Assembly: GCA_021129875.1 (NCBI GenBank)
Contig: JAJOKK010000056.1
Span: 1-6,189, forward strand
Source: Candidatus Bipolaricaulota bacterium
Lineage (GTDB): Bacteria > Bipolaricaulota > Bipolaricaulia > UBA7950 > UBA9294
DNA length: 6,189 nucleotides
Direction of reading: 5' to 3'
Position 1 is the stretch's first letter, and the number at the start of each line of letters is the position of its first letter. Position numbers and translations under genes: made by a program. The notes under the pieces were generated by a model. That model was not told where the DNA came from and did no database searches. It saw only the letters and a list, made by a program, of their open reading frames with translations. This document shows positions 1 through 5,580 of the stretch, in pieces.

Positions 1-752
1 TCGTTGGATATCGACCGCTGCAGCTCCAGGAACCGGGGTTCATCGATAAGGGCCTGTTCAATCTTCTGAAGTTCTGCACTCGTCGTGACCAACGCCAGCC
101 TCTTACTATGCAACTCCGTGAGGAAGCTCTCATATCCGCTTGTCAATACCGCGATCTCACTCTGCAGGGTCTCCACGGGGTTCTGCTGTTGGTGCTCCTT
201 CCTCTCCCTCTCCTTCTCCCTCAATCGCCTATCCGTCTCTGCGAACATCTGGGAGATGAAATCATAAGACTGGGCCGTTGCTGTCGCCAGTAGCCTGCTG
301 TTCCTCTCGATGAACAGCTCGGCCCACTTATTGGCTATCGCTCGTAATTCCTGGGGCTCACTACCCCTGACGGTCATCGTCAATAAAGGGGACCGGAATC
401 CTGCTTGCGCATCTCCTGTCTCTACCCGCGGGGTCATCATCGCGCCCAAAGATTCCGGGTTATTGCGCAGATCAAGGGCCGCGATGATCTCGCTCAGCAG
501 ATCGCTCGCCGTTGCCAGGTGCCGATATATCTCAGGGGAGAGTGTGCCCACTATCGGGGGTTGCCCTTCTACTATCACCTCAGCGACGCGCGGGGTTATC
601 AGCAGCATGGTCTGAGTGGCATACTGTCTTGGCAGCCTAAGGGATAGTCCGAACGCGGTGCCGACCGCCACTGCGAAGACGATCAAGATGATCCATTTTC
701 CCCGCCAGATAACCCTGATGTAATCCCGCAGATCGACCTCATACTCCTCCAT
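1..752 (-). CDS. Wzz-family polysaccharide chain-length determinant, N-terminal part (runs off window)
   Basis: The reverse strand is open from an ATG at 750-752 to the left edge, giving 250 codons without a stop. The protein begins MEEYEVDLRDYIRVIWRGKW. The segment DLRDYIRVIWRGK just before a hydrophobic helix (about residues 20-38) is the typical N-terminus of the Wzz/GNVR family. A periplasmic alpha/beta part follows (about 43-150, including the family-like stretch ELRAIANKWAELFIERN), then a charged, coiled-coil-like region (about 165-250, rich in E, R, K, Q). Such inner-membrane proteins set the chain length of O-antigen, capsule or exopolysaccharide, working with a Wzy polymerase or a Wzx/Wzc-type export system. 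The start is fixed by AGGGAGG seven bases upstream. The C-terminal membrane helix and any fused tyrosine kinase domain lie outside the window, so the subtype cannot be decided. It lies 92 bases downstream of the thiolase gene, same strand. Family assignment is firm; the exact polysaccharide is unknown. Confidence 0.88.
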   Translation of the reverse strand, partial: MEEYEVDLRDYIRVIWRGKWIILIVFAVAVGTAFGLSLRLPRQYATQTMLLITPRVAEVIVEGQPPIVGTLSPEIYRHLATASDLLSEIIAALDLRNNPESLGAMMTPRVETGDAQAGFRSPLLTMTVRGSEPQELRAIANKWAELFIERNSRLLATATAQSYDFISQMFAETDRRLREKERERKEHQQQNPVETLQSEIAVLTSGYESFLTELHSKRLALVTTSAELQKIEQALIDEPRFLELQRSISN

Positions 753-756
753 CGTT

Positions 757-767
757 AATCCCTCCCT
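757..767 (-). promoter_or_regulatory. Ribosome binding site of the wzz-like gene
   Basis: Read on the minus strand this is AGGGAGGGATT, followed by AACG and the ATG at 752-750. It contains the GGAGG core at a good distance and decides the start codon. The same 11 bases occur at the same distance before htrA (1983-1993). Confidence 0.7.
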
Positions 768-796
768 GGCTAAGATCGTTCAAGCACACCTTCCTA

Positions 797-825
797 AGCG
801 TACCTTTATGGTGCCTCGAGATCAA
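797..825 (-). promoter_or_regulatory. Weak candidate promoter for the wzz-like gene
   Basis: On the minus strand TTGATC (825-820) and TACGCT (802-797) are separated by 17 bases. The -35-like box matches the sigma-70 consensus at four of six positions and the -10-like box at three of six. It sits in the 92-base gap after the thiolase gene. The match is poor enough to arise by chance; read-through from the thiolase gene is equally possible, as no terminator is visible between them. Confidence 0.18.
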
Positions 826-844
826 GCGGTCTTGTCGGGGATCT

Positions 845-1888
845 TTAGGGGGAGATCCGCCAAGAGGAGATCCGCGGGTCGTCTGCAGAAAGGGGTGTGG
901 CAATGATCGTCTCGCCCGCCGTCTCCTCCCCGGCCCCGGGACGGAGGAGGCGAAAGGAGACATGACTATCGTCGCTGTGATCGCAGTAGCGGGCGGCCAA
1001 TGCCGCGGCAAGACCGAGCTCATCGTCCACAGGGTCCCCTTCGATCAGGGTGGTCGGCCCCATGACTCCGAGTGGTTCGATCAGGATCCGCCCGGGGGCG
1101 AGATTGCAGAGCGCCTCGTTCTCCGCTTCATCCCGTCCCACAATCACCTTGATGCGATCAGAGAGCCGGAAGTGTCGCCCGTAGCGGAGGAGGAGGAACT
1201 CATTCACTCCTACTGCATCCTTGCCGTGGTGAGCGAACGCGTCGCGCAGGCGTGCGGAATAGGCCTTCTCCACAAGGATACACCCCCCGCCCGGCGACGG
1301 GTAGTCGACGATTCCCAACTCCTCGGCGAGCGCCATCTGCTCTCGCCGACCCCGCCCACAAAGCGAAAGCAGGTCCTCGCGCTCGAGCCACCCCTCCTTC
1401 ACCGGGAGGGTGTCGGGGAGGAGGTTCGCCGAAAGGGGGCGAAGGAGAAGGTCCTCAAGCCCGCTCTCCTCAGCCGCCTGCATCAGGGCACGGTAGTGCT
1501 GGGACATCGGGCGCTGGCCAAGGACCTCGCCCGTCACCACAAACTGCGCACCCTCCTCCGCCATCACCTGTTTCGCCGCCTTGAGCATAAAGATGCGGCA
1601 GTCGATACACGGGTTCATCCCTGCGCCGTACCCGTAGCGGGGGCGACGAACCACTTCAAGTTGCCCCTCGGAGAGATCGCGGATGATCAATCGGATTCCA
1701 ACAGCGCTCGCCGCCGCTTTGATCTGCGGAGTGCGCTTGCAATCGCCCCCGAACAGGTGGTGAACGGTGAATCCAACCGTATCTATCCCTGCCCGCTTGA
1801 TAAGAGCGGCGGCAATGGTGCTATCGAGCCCGCCGGAAAGGAGGGCGATCGCTTTGATCTTGGAGGACGGGAAACCCGAAAAACTCAT
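845..1888 (-). CDS. ThiI/MnmA-like PP-loop tRNA sulfurtransferase (no THUMP domain)
   Basis: A 347-residue protein. Residues 18-23 are SGGLDS, the PP-loop that binds ATP and adenylates the target uridine. NPCIDC (92-97) supplies Cys94 and Cys97, resembling the MnmA/TrmU NPC motif. TGEVLGQRPMSQ (119-130) and YPSPGGGC (196-203, Cys203) are hallmarks I recall from a stand-alone family usually named ThiI-like or TrmU-like tRNA thiolase. The C-terminal third (about 230-347, with LLLRYGRHFRLSDRIKVIVGR) looks like the normal end of this family. The N-terminal THUMP domain and the C-terminal rhodanese of E. coli ThiI are both absent. Likely reaction: ATP-dependent sulfur transfer to a tRNA uridine in the cytoplasm; whether this is s4U8 or s2U34 cannot be read from the sequence. 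The ATG at 1888-1886 has TAAGGAG five bases upstream. It is divergent from htrA and in line with the wzz-like gene. Family confidence is high, substrate confidence low. Confidence 0.87.
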   Translation of the reverse strand: MSFSGFPSSKIKAIALLSGGLDSTIAAALIKRAGIDTVGFTVHHLFGGDCKRTPQIKAAASAVGIRLIIRDLSEGQLEVVRRPRYGYGAGMNPCIDCRIFMLKAAKQVMAEEGAQFVVTGEVLGQRPMSQHYRALMQAAEESGLEDLLLRPLSANLLPDTLPVKEGWLEREDLLSLCGRGRREQMALAEELGIVDYPSPGGGCILVEKAYSARLRDAFAHHGKDAVGVNEFLLLRYGRHFRLSDRIKVIVGRDEAENEALCNLAPGRILIEPLGVMGPTTLIEGDPVDDELGLAAALAARYCDHSDDSHVSFRLLRPGAGEETAGETIIATPLSADDPRISSWRISP

Positions 1889-1935
1889 TCCTGCTCCTTA
1901 TTCTCTTCATCGAATCTTCATAAACCGCTTCTAAA

Positions 1936-1964
1936 ATCATACCGTACGACAAGACGCTTATCAC
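1936..1964 (-). promoter_or_regulatory. Candidate sigma-70-like promoter for the thiolase gene
   Basis: On the minus strand GTGATA (1964-1959) and TATGAT (1941-1936) are spaced by exactly 17 bases. The -10 box matches TATAAT at five of six positions and the -35 box matches TTGACA at four of six. A transcript would start near 1929 and leave a leader of about 40 bases before the ATG at 1888. The position in a 109-base divergent gap fits. This is a pattern match only. Confidence 0.33.
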
Positions 1965-1982
1965 TTTACCAGTCTTACCTCA

Positions 1983-1993
1983 AGGGAGGGATT
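1983..1993 (+). promoter_or_regulatory. Ribosome binding site of htrA
   Basis: AGGGAGGGATT lies four bases before the ATG at 1998, placing the GGAGG core about eight bases from the start codon. It supports 1998 as the start. It is identical to the site of the wzz-like gene at 757-767. I saw no clear promoter boxes on this strand in the 1889-1982 gap. Confidence 0.7.
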
Positions 1994-1997
1994 TGCA

Positions 1998-3500
1998 ATG
2001 CGTAGAAATTGGATCATTGGGGCCTTATTGGTCCTGATACTGGCGACAGGACTGTCGATCACGTGGATACAGAGCTCGAACAGTGGGGCCGCTCTATTAG
2101 CCGGAGCGGTCCATGCCCGGGATGGAGCGGTCGAGCAGGCGATCGCCGACTCCGGCCAGATCGCGATCAGGAACGCCATCGCCAGGATCGGCCCGACAGT
2201 AATGCGGATCGATGTCACAGGAGAAGTGGAACTACCGCGCCGGCTCAGGGATTTCCTGCACGACCCGTTCTTCCGCCGGTTCTTCGGCGACCCTGAGATC
2301 CCGTGGCTGCGGGAACGGCAGAGCATCGGATCGGGTATCGTCATCGATTACGCCGGGGAGAAGCTCATCCTGACCAACGCCCACGTCGTCGCCAGAGCAA
2401 CGGCGATCAGAGTGACGAGCCCTGCAGGGATGAGATGGACCGCCGAGATCATCGGGAGCGACGCGCAGCTCGACATCGCCCTCCTCCGGCTCGCCGGGGA
2501 TACCGCGGATCTGGTTGCGGCAGAACTCGGAGACTCATCCGCCGTTGAAATAGGCGATTGGGCGATTGCCATCGGTAATCCTATCGGGATGTCGTACACC
2601 GTCACCATGGGGATCATCAGCGCACTCGACCGCGACCTCCGAAGACCTGATGGGATCGGGTACTCCGACAACCTGATTCAGACCGACGCCGCGATCAACC
2701 CCGGCAACAGCGGCGGCCCGCTGGTGAGCGCGCACGGGGAGGTCATCGGGATCAACACCTTGATCGCGCGGCAATCGATAGGCGGAGTCCCGATCGAAGG
2801 GATCAATTTTGCCGTCCCCATCAACCCGGTGAAAGAGGTCCTTGGCCAGCTTGTGGCTACCGGGAGGGTGGCCCGTGGATGGCTCGGCGTCTATATCCAG
2901 GACCTCACCCCGGTGATGGCGGAGAAGTTCGGAGTTCGGGTAGGCGAAGGGGCACTCATCGCTGATCTTCTCAGCGGATCGCCTGCAGACGATGCAGGGA
3001 TAAGATCCGGGGACATCATCATCAAGGTCGACGATCAGGCCATCGGGTCGACCGACGAGCTGATCGCGGCGATCCTATCGACGCCACCCGGAACGACCAT
3101 CAACCTGGAGATCGTTCGCGATAAAGAGACGATTAAACTCCGGGCGACCCTGGCGGAGAGACCGCGCCCCGAACGGCTTTACGTCGACGCGACCCCTGAC
3201 AGGCAGGAGAGAGAGACACTTGCGAAGTTTGGACTCATCGTAGGCCCGATCTCCCCCGCGCTGGCGCAGCAGCTGGGATTGCATTCCACACAAGGAGTTG
3301 TCATAATAGAAGTCGTCCCCGGGACCCAGGCGGACAGAGCAGGGTTGCGGACAGGCGATCTGATCCGCGAGATAGACCGGCAGCGGATCGATTCGGTCGA
3401 TCACTGGAACGCGCTCGTCGCCGAGACGGCCGAAGATGCAGCTATGATGTTCACTATCCTGCGGGATGGACGGATGCACTTCGTCACCCTGGGTGGCTGA
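1998..3500 (+). CDS. htrA: HtrA/Deg-family periplasmic serine protease with two PDZ domains
   Basis: A 500-residue DegP/DegQ-type protease. Residues 1-4 are basic (MRRN) and about 5-24 form a hydrophobic signal peptide or anchor, so the enzyme acts outside the cytoplasm. The trypsin-like domain runs from about 55 to 285, with His129 (TNAHVV), Asp159 (QLDIALLR) and Ser238 (GNSGGP) forming an intact triad. HDPFFRRFFGD (88-98) is the LA-loop motif common in DegP/DegQ. PDZ1 lies at about 295-387 (carboxylate-binding-loop-like GWLGV at 294-298) and PDZ2 at about 415-498. Length and domain order are those of full-length DegP/DegQ. Role: degradation and chaperoning of misfolded envelope proteins, usually as a cage of trimers. 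The ATG at 1998 has a strong AGGGAGG site. No promoter of the envelope-stress type was recognised upstream. The stop at 3498-3500 lies only 12 bases before a tRNA gene. The symbol is for the family; DegP and DegQ cannot be separated here. Confidence 0.95.
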   Translation: MRRNWIIGALLVLILATGLSITWIQSSNSGAALLAGAVHARDGAVEQAIADSGQIAIRNAIARIGPTVMRIDVTGEVELPRRLRDFLHDPFFRRFFGDPEIPWLRERQSIGSGIVIDYAGEKLILTNAHVVARATAIRVTSPAGMRWTAEIIGSDAQLDIALLRLAGDTADLVAAELGDSSAVEIGDWAIAIGNPIGMSYTVTMGIISALDRDLRRPDGIGYSDNLIQTDAAINPGNSGGPLVSAHGEVIGINTLIARQSIGGVPIEGINFAVPINPVKEVLGQLVATGRVARGWLGVYIQDLTPVMAEKFGVRVGEGALIADLLSGSPADDAGIRSGDIIIKVDDQAIGSTDELIAAILSTPPGTTINLEIVRDKETIKLRATLAERPRPERLYVDATPDRQERETLAKFGLIVGPISPALAQQLGLHSTQGVVIIEVVPGTQADRAGLRTGDLIREIDRQRIDSVDHWNALVAETAEDAAMMFTILRDGRMHFVTLGG

Positions 3501-3512
3501 AACTAGACAAGG

Positions 3513-3587
3513 CGGAGAGTGGCGCAGCTTGGTTAGCGCGCAGCGTTCGGGACGCTGAGGCCGCCGGTTCAAATCCGGCCTCTCCGA
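3513..3587 (+). tRNA. tRNA-Pro (anticodon CGG)
   Basis: The acceptor CGGAGAG (3513-3519) pairs with CTCTCCG (3580-3586), with discriminator A3587. The anticodon stem CAGCG/CGCTG (3541-3545, 3553-3557) encloses the loop TTCGGGA, anticodon CGG at 3548-3550, reading CCG. The T arm is GCCGG-TTCAAAT-CCGGC (3563-3579). U8 is present. The next bases are CAG, so CCA is not encoded. It begins 12 bases after the htrA stop. Confidence 0.96.
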
Positions 3588-3596
3588 CAGAAGGGT

Positions 3597-3667
3597 GCGG
3601 GAGTAGCTCAATGGTAGAGCACTGGCCTTCCAAGCCAGCAATGCGGGTTCAATTCCCGTCTTCCGCT
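3597..3667 (+). tRNA. tRNA-Gly (anticodon TCC)
   Basis: The acceptor GCGGGAG (3597-3603) pairs with CTTCCGC (3660-3666) using one G-U pair; the discriminator is T3667. The anticodon stem CTGGC/GCCAG encloses CTTCCAA, anticodon TCC at 3629-3631, reading GGA and GGG. The T arm contains GGTTCAATTCC. U8 is present. CCA is not encoded (TTT follows). The gap to tRNA-Pro is 9 bases. Confidence 0.96.
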
Positions 3668-3686
3668 TTTAAGCAGGCAAAGAAAT

Positions 3687-3759
3687 GCGCCCGTAGCTCA
3701 GTGGACAGAGCAACGGCCTTCTAAGCCGTCGGCCGGAGGTTCGAATCCTCCCGGGCGTA
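3687..3759 (+). tRNA. tRNA-Arg (anticodon TCT)
   Basis: The acceptor GCGCCCG (3687-3693) pairs with CGGGCGT (3752-3758), so pair 1:72 is a G-U wobble; the discriminator is A3759. The anticodon stem ACGGC/GCCGT encloses CTTCTAA, anticodon TCT at 3720-3722, reading AGA and AGG. The T arm is GGAGG-TTCGAAT-CCTCC. U8 is present and CCA is not encoded. The acceptor is identical to that of the Arg(TCG) gene in the same cluster. Confidence 0.96.
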
Positions 3760-3766
3760 AACGCAT

Positions 3767-3841
3767 GGGGAGCGTGGCGCAGCTGGTTAGCGCACCAGGT
3801 TGTGGTCCTGGGGGTCGCGGGTTCGAGTCCCGTCGCTCCTC
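3767..3841 (+). tRNA. tRNA-His (anticodon GTG)
   Basis: The anticodon stem CCAGG/CCTGG (3795-3799, 3807-3811) encloses TTGTGGT, anticodon GTG at 3802-3804. G3767 is the extra G(-1) opposite C3841 (position 73), the identity pair of tRNA-His. The acceptor GGGAGCG (3768-3774) pairs with CGCTCCT (3834-3840), so pair 1:72 is G-U. U8 is present. Bases 3842-3844 are CCA, making this the only tRNA of the cluster with an encoded CCA end. Confidence 0.96.
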
Positions 3842-3847
3842 CCAGTC

Positions 3848-3855
3848 TTTTTTTT
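3848..3855 (+). terminator. T8 run after tRNA-His, possible weak terminator
   Basis: Eight consecutive T follow the tRNA-His gene by a few bases (after CCAGTC). A folded tRNA upstream of a U-tract can resemble an intrinsic terminator, but the tract is followed at once by the Arg(TCG) gene, so full termination here would silence it. No dedicated hairpin is present. Role uncertain. Confidence 0.22.
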
Positions 3856-3857
3856 CC

Positions 3858-3931
3858 GCGCCCGTAGCTCAACTGGATAGAGCACCGGTCTTCGGAACCG
3901 GGGGTTGGGGGTTCAAGTCCCTTCGGGCGTA
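3858..3931 (+). tRNA. tRNA-Arg (anticodon TCG)
   Basis: The acceptor GCGCCCG (3858-3864) pairs with CGGGCGT (3924-3930), with G-U at 1:72; the discriminator is A3931. The anticodon stem CCGGT/ACCGG encloses CTTCGGA, anticodon TCG at 3892-3894, reading CGA and possibly other CGN codons. The T loop is TTCAAGT. U8 is present and CCA is not encoded. Acceptor and much of the D arm match the Arg(TCT) gene, which suggests an old duplication with a changed anticodon arm. Confidence 0.95.
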
Positions 3932-3950
3932 AAAGCCGGCAGGGTAAGTA

Positions 3951-4034
3951 GGGGTCAGATCTTTGATCTTGGTGTTCTTTCGTTACTCGGCATTCTCTTC
4001 CAATCAACAGCCTGCAAAACACCAAGACCGGAGG
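3951..4034 (+). repeat. Leader with inverted repeats before the serine hydrolase gene
   Basis: TCTTGGTGTT (3967-3976) is the exact reverse complement of AACACCAAGA (4018-4027), with 41 bases between. Just upstream, AGATC-TTT-GATCT (3957-3969) is a small perfect inverted repeat within GGGGTCAGATCTTTGATC (3951-3968). The stretch 3932-4055 has no gene and no clear sigma-70 promoter. The arrangement could be a leader RNA hairpin or the end of an old mobile element; nothing settles which. Confidence 0.4.
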
Positions 4035-4044
4035 TTTGAATATA

Positions 4045-4050
4045 AAGGAG
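4045..4050 (+). promoter_or_regulatory. Ribosome binding site deciding the serine hydrolase start
   Basis: AAGGAG followed by CGGTT and the ATG at 4056. This favours the 457-residue protein over the upstream TTG at 3963. A second GGAGG at 4030-4034 has no start codon at a suitable distance. Confidence 0.75.
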
Positions 4051-4055
4051 CGGTT

Positions 4056-5429
4056 ATGGTATTCGCTAAATTGGAAAAGTTTATCTTTGCGCAAATGTCT
4101 AACAGCAAGCTTCCTGGACTGAGTGCTGCTGTTGTAAAAGGGGACGAGGTCATCTGGTCGAAGGGATTTGGGTTTCGAGACCTGGAGCAAGGTCTTCCGG
4201 CAACACCGCGCACCCTCTACCGGATAGGCTCGGTCACAAAATCGTTCACCGCTCTTGCGATCATGCAGCTGGCTGAGCAGGGCAAGCTAAGCCTGGATGA
4301 TCCAGTGGACCGCTATCTACCGATAGACATCAAGCCAGGGGGCGAAACTATCAGGATATCGCACCTGCTAAGTCATAGCTCCGGCATCCCTGCTCTTGCG
4401 TTCTCTGAAGCGGCCATCCGCAGTACAACCGGCGCAGGCAAAGCTTGGTTTCCTCTTGCCGACTGGTCAGGCATGCTTACGTTTATGGCCGATGCACAAG
4501 ATTGGACACTAACCCGCCCCGGCGAGCGCTGGTTCTACTCAAACGAAGGGTATGTTCTCCTTGGAGGAATCATTGAGGTCTGCTCCGGCATGTCGTATGG
4601 AGAGTATATTGGCGAGCATGTACTGGCGCCACTGGGGATGGAGCGCAGCTTCTTTAGCAAGAATGAACTGACTAAGGACCCGGATGCGGCTGTACCGTAT
4701 ACCATAACCCGCGAGGGGAAACGGAACGCATCCGACTATTTCTACAGCAACATTCTGGGGGTTGGCGCACTTATCAGCAATGTGCTCGATCTCTCTCGTT
4801 ATGTTGCCATGTACCTTGGACAAGGGGAGTACAAAGGCACTCACTTGCTTTCCCGTCCATCGCTTGCGGAGATGGCCAGTCCACAGATCGCTCTACCACA
4901 GCAAGGCTTGTTCGGCCAAGGGAGTTACGGTTACGGTCTGTCGAGTGCCCCTGATTTCCTGGGCCACAAGCTTATCGGCCACGGGGGGTCGGTGCTGGTC
5001 GCGACAGCGTACATGGGCTTCATCCCTGAGCAAGGAGTGGGGATCGCCCTCTTGGCCAATGGAAGCGGGTATCCACTGGCACAGCTTGGCATGTATGGAT
5101 TGGCGCTTTTACTCGGCGAGGACCCGGAAGAACTTCCATTCATTCAGTGGGAAAAGTCGCTTAACCAGCTTGTTGGCAACTACGTAACCTACAAGGGAAC
5201 AATGGAGCTCCAGATAAAGCGGATAGGGAACCTTCTTGCCATCGGGTCGATGGATAATACCGACAGCAGTATAGTCCCACTCGTGCCGGAGGAGATCGAG
5301 GGGGAGATCAGGACTTTTTATATACTGGGCGCCGGGGTAAAGCAACCAGTGGAGTTCCGTGTGCAAGAAGGGAGGATCGAGCTTATCTACGAACGGTACC
5401 TATTGCGAAAGACGGGAAAGCTTTTCTGA
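4056..5429 (+). CDS. Class C beta-lactamase-fold serine hydrolase (PBP4*/esterase type)
   Basis: From the ATG at 4056 the protein has 457 residues. The three active-site motifs of the beta-lactamase/PBP-like family are present: Ser59-V-T-Lys62 (IGSVTKSFTA), Tyr161-S-Asn163 (WFYSNEGY) and His309-Gly-Gly (GHGGS), with HGG in place of the KTG of true class C lactamases. HLLSHSSGIP (about 103-112) is another family signature. The first 350 residues or so are catalytic; the last 90 (from about KSLNQLVGNYVTYKGTMELQ) resemble the small beta-rich C-terminal domain of such hydrolases. No signal peptide or membrane helix is visible, so a cytoplasmic esterase or peptidase is as likely as cell-wall work; substrate unknown. 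The start at 4056 is chosen because AAGGAG (4045-4050) lies five bases upstream. A longer reading from a TTG at 3963 would include the leader repeats and lacks a ribosome site. It looks less GC-rich than htrA. A hairpin follows the stop. Confidence 0.9.
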   Translation: MVFAKLEKFIFAQMSNSKLPGLSAAVVKGDEVIWSKGFGFRDLEQGLPATPRTLYRIGSVTKSFTALAIMQLAEQGKLSLDDPVDRYLPIDIKPGGETIRISHLLSHSSGIPALAFSEAAIRSTTGAGKAWFPLADWSGMLTFMADAQDWTLTRPGERWFYSNEGYVLLGGIIEVCSGMSYGEYIGEHVLAPLGMERSFFSKNELTKDPDAAVPYTITREGKRNASDYFYSNILGVGALISNVLDLSRYVAMYLGQGEYKGTHLLSRPSLAEMASPQIALPQQGLFGQGSYGYGLSSAPDFLGHKLIGHGGSVLVATAYMGFIPEQGVGIALLANGSGYPLAQLGMYGLALLLGEDPEELPFIQWEKSLNQLVGNYVTYKGTMELQIKRIGNLLAIGSMDNTDSSIVPLVPEEIEGEIRTFYILGAGVKQPVEFRVQEGRIELIYERYLLRKTGKLF

Positions 5430-5450
5430 AGCGGGGTAGGGCCTGGGAGC

Positions 5451-5475
5451 GCCGCCGTCCCGGCGGCATCTTTCC
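5451..5475 (+). terminator. Hairpin after the serine hydrolase gene, possible terminator
   Basis: GCCGCCG (5451-5457) and CGGCGGC (5461-5467) form a perfect 7-bp GC stem with a TCC loop, 21 bases after the stop at 5429. The stem is followed by ATCTTTCC, a poor U-tract, so termination would be weak. It may instead be a dispersed palindromic repeat. Confidence 0.4.
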
Positions 5476-5580
5476 AACAACAGAGGCGCTTAAGCCGTAT
5501 CCTTCAGCGCCTCCGCGTCTTGAGTGTATTTGCAATGCGTTATTAACGTTGACTGTTGTCCCATAACGTCGGCAGCAGCG

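Noticed and set aside
85..647. Several plus-strand open frames of 60 to 101 codons
   Set aside because: They lie opposite the wzz-like gene, overlap one another, and show no ribosome sites or domain features.
1200..1584. Small open frames rich in Pro, Arg and Gly inside the thiolase gene
   Set aside because: Composition is typical of out-of-frame GC-rich DNA.
1889..1982. A promoter for htrA, for example TAAAAT at 1932-1937
   Set aside because: No acceptable -35 box lies 16 to 18 bases upstream, and no envelope-stress sigma motif was recognised.
962..2005. Long plus-strand open frame of 347 codons opposite the thiolase gene
   Set aside because: It is the antisense shadow of a well-recognised gene, full of His and Arg, without ribosome site or any known motif. 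Its similar length is a coincidence of GC-rich codon structure.
3075..3641. Minus-strand open frame containing RPDLNRRP and LRHSP
   Set aside because: Antisense of the htrA 3' end and of the Pro and Gly tRNAs; the recognisable words come from tRNA sequence.
3732..3931. Repeated tRNA segments as a possible CRISPR or other array
   Set aside because: The similarity is fully explained by shared tRNA arms; there are no regular repeat-spacer units anywhere in the window.
3963..4055. Upstream extension of the serine hydrolase from a TTG at 3963
   Set aside because: No ribosome site precedes it, the 31 extra residues do not form a signal peptide, and AAGGAG marks the ATG at 4056.
3669..4190. Minus-strand open frame with GLEPATP-like and SYGR segments
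   Set aside because: This is the known artefact of translating tRNA genes on the wrong strand; its blocks coincide with the tRNAs.
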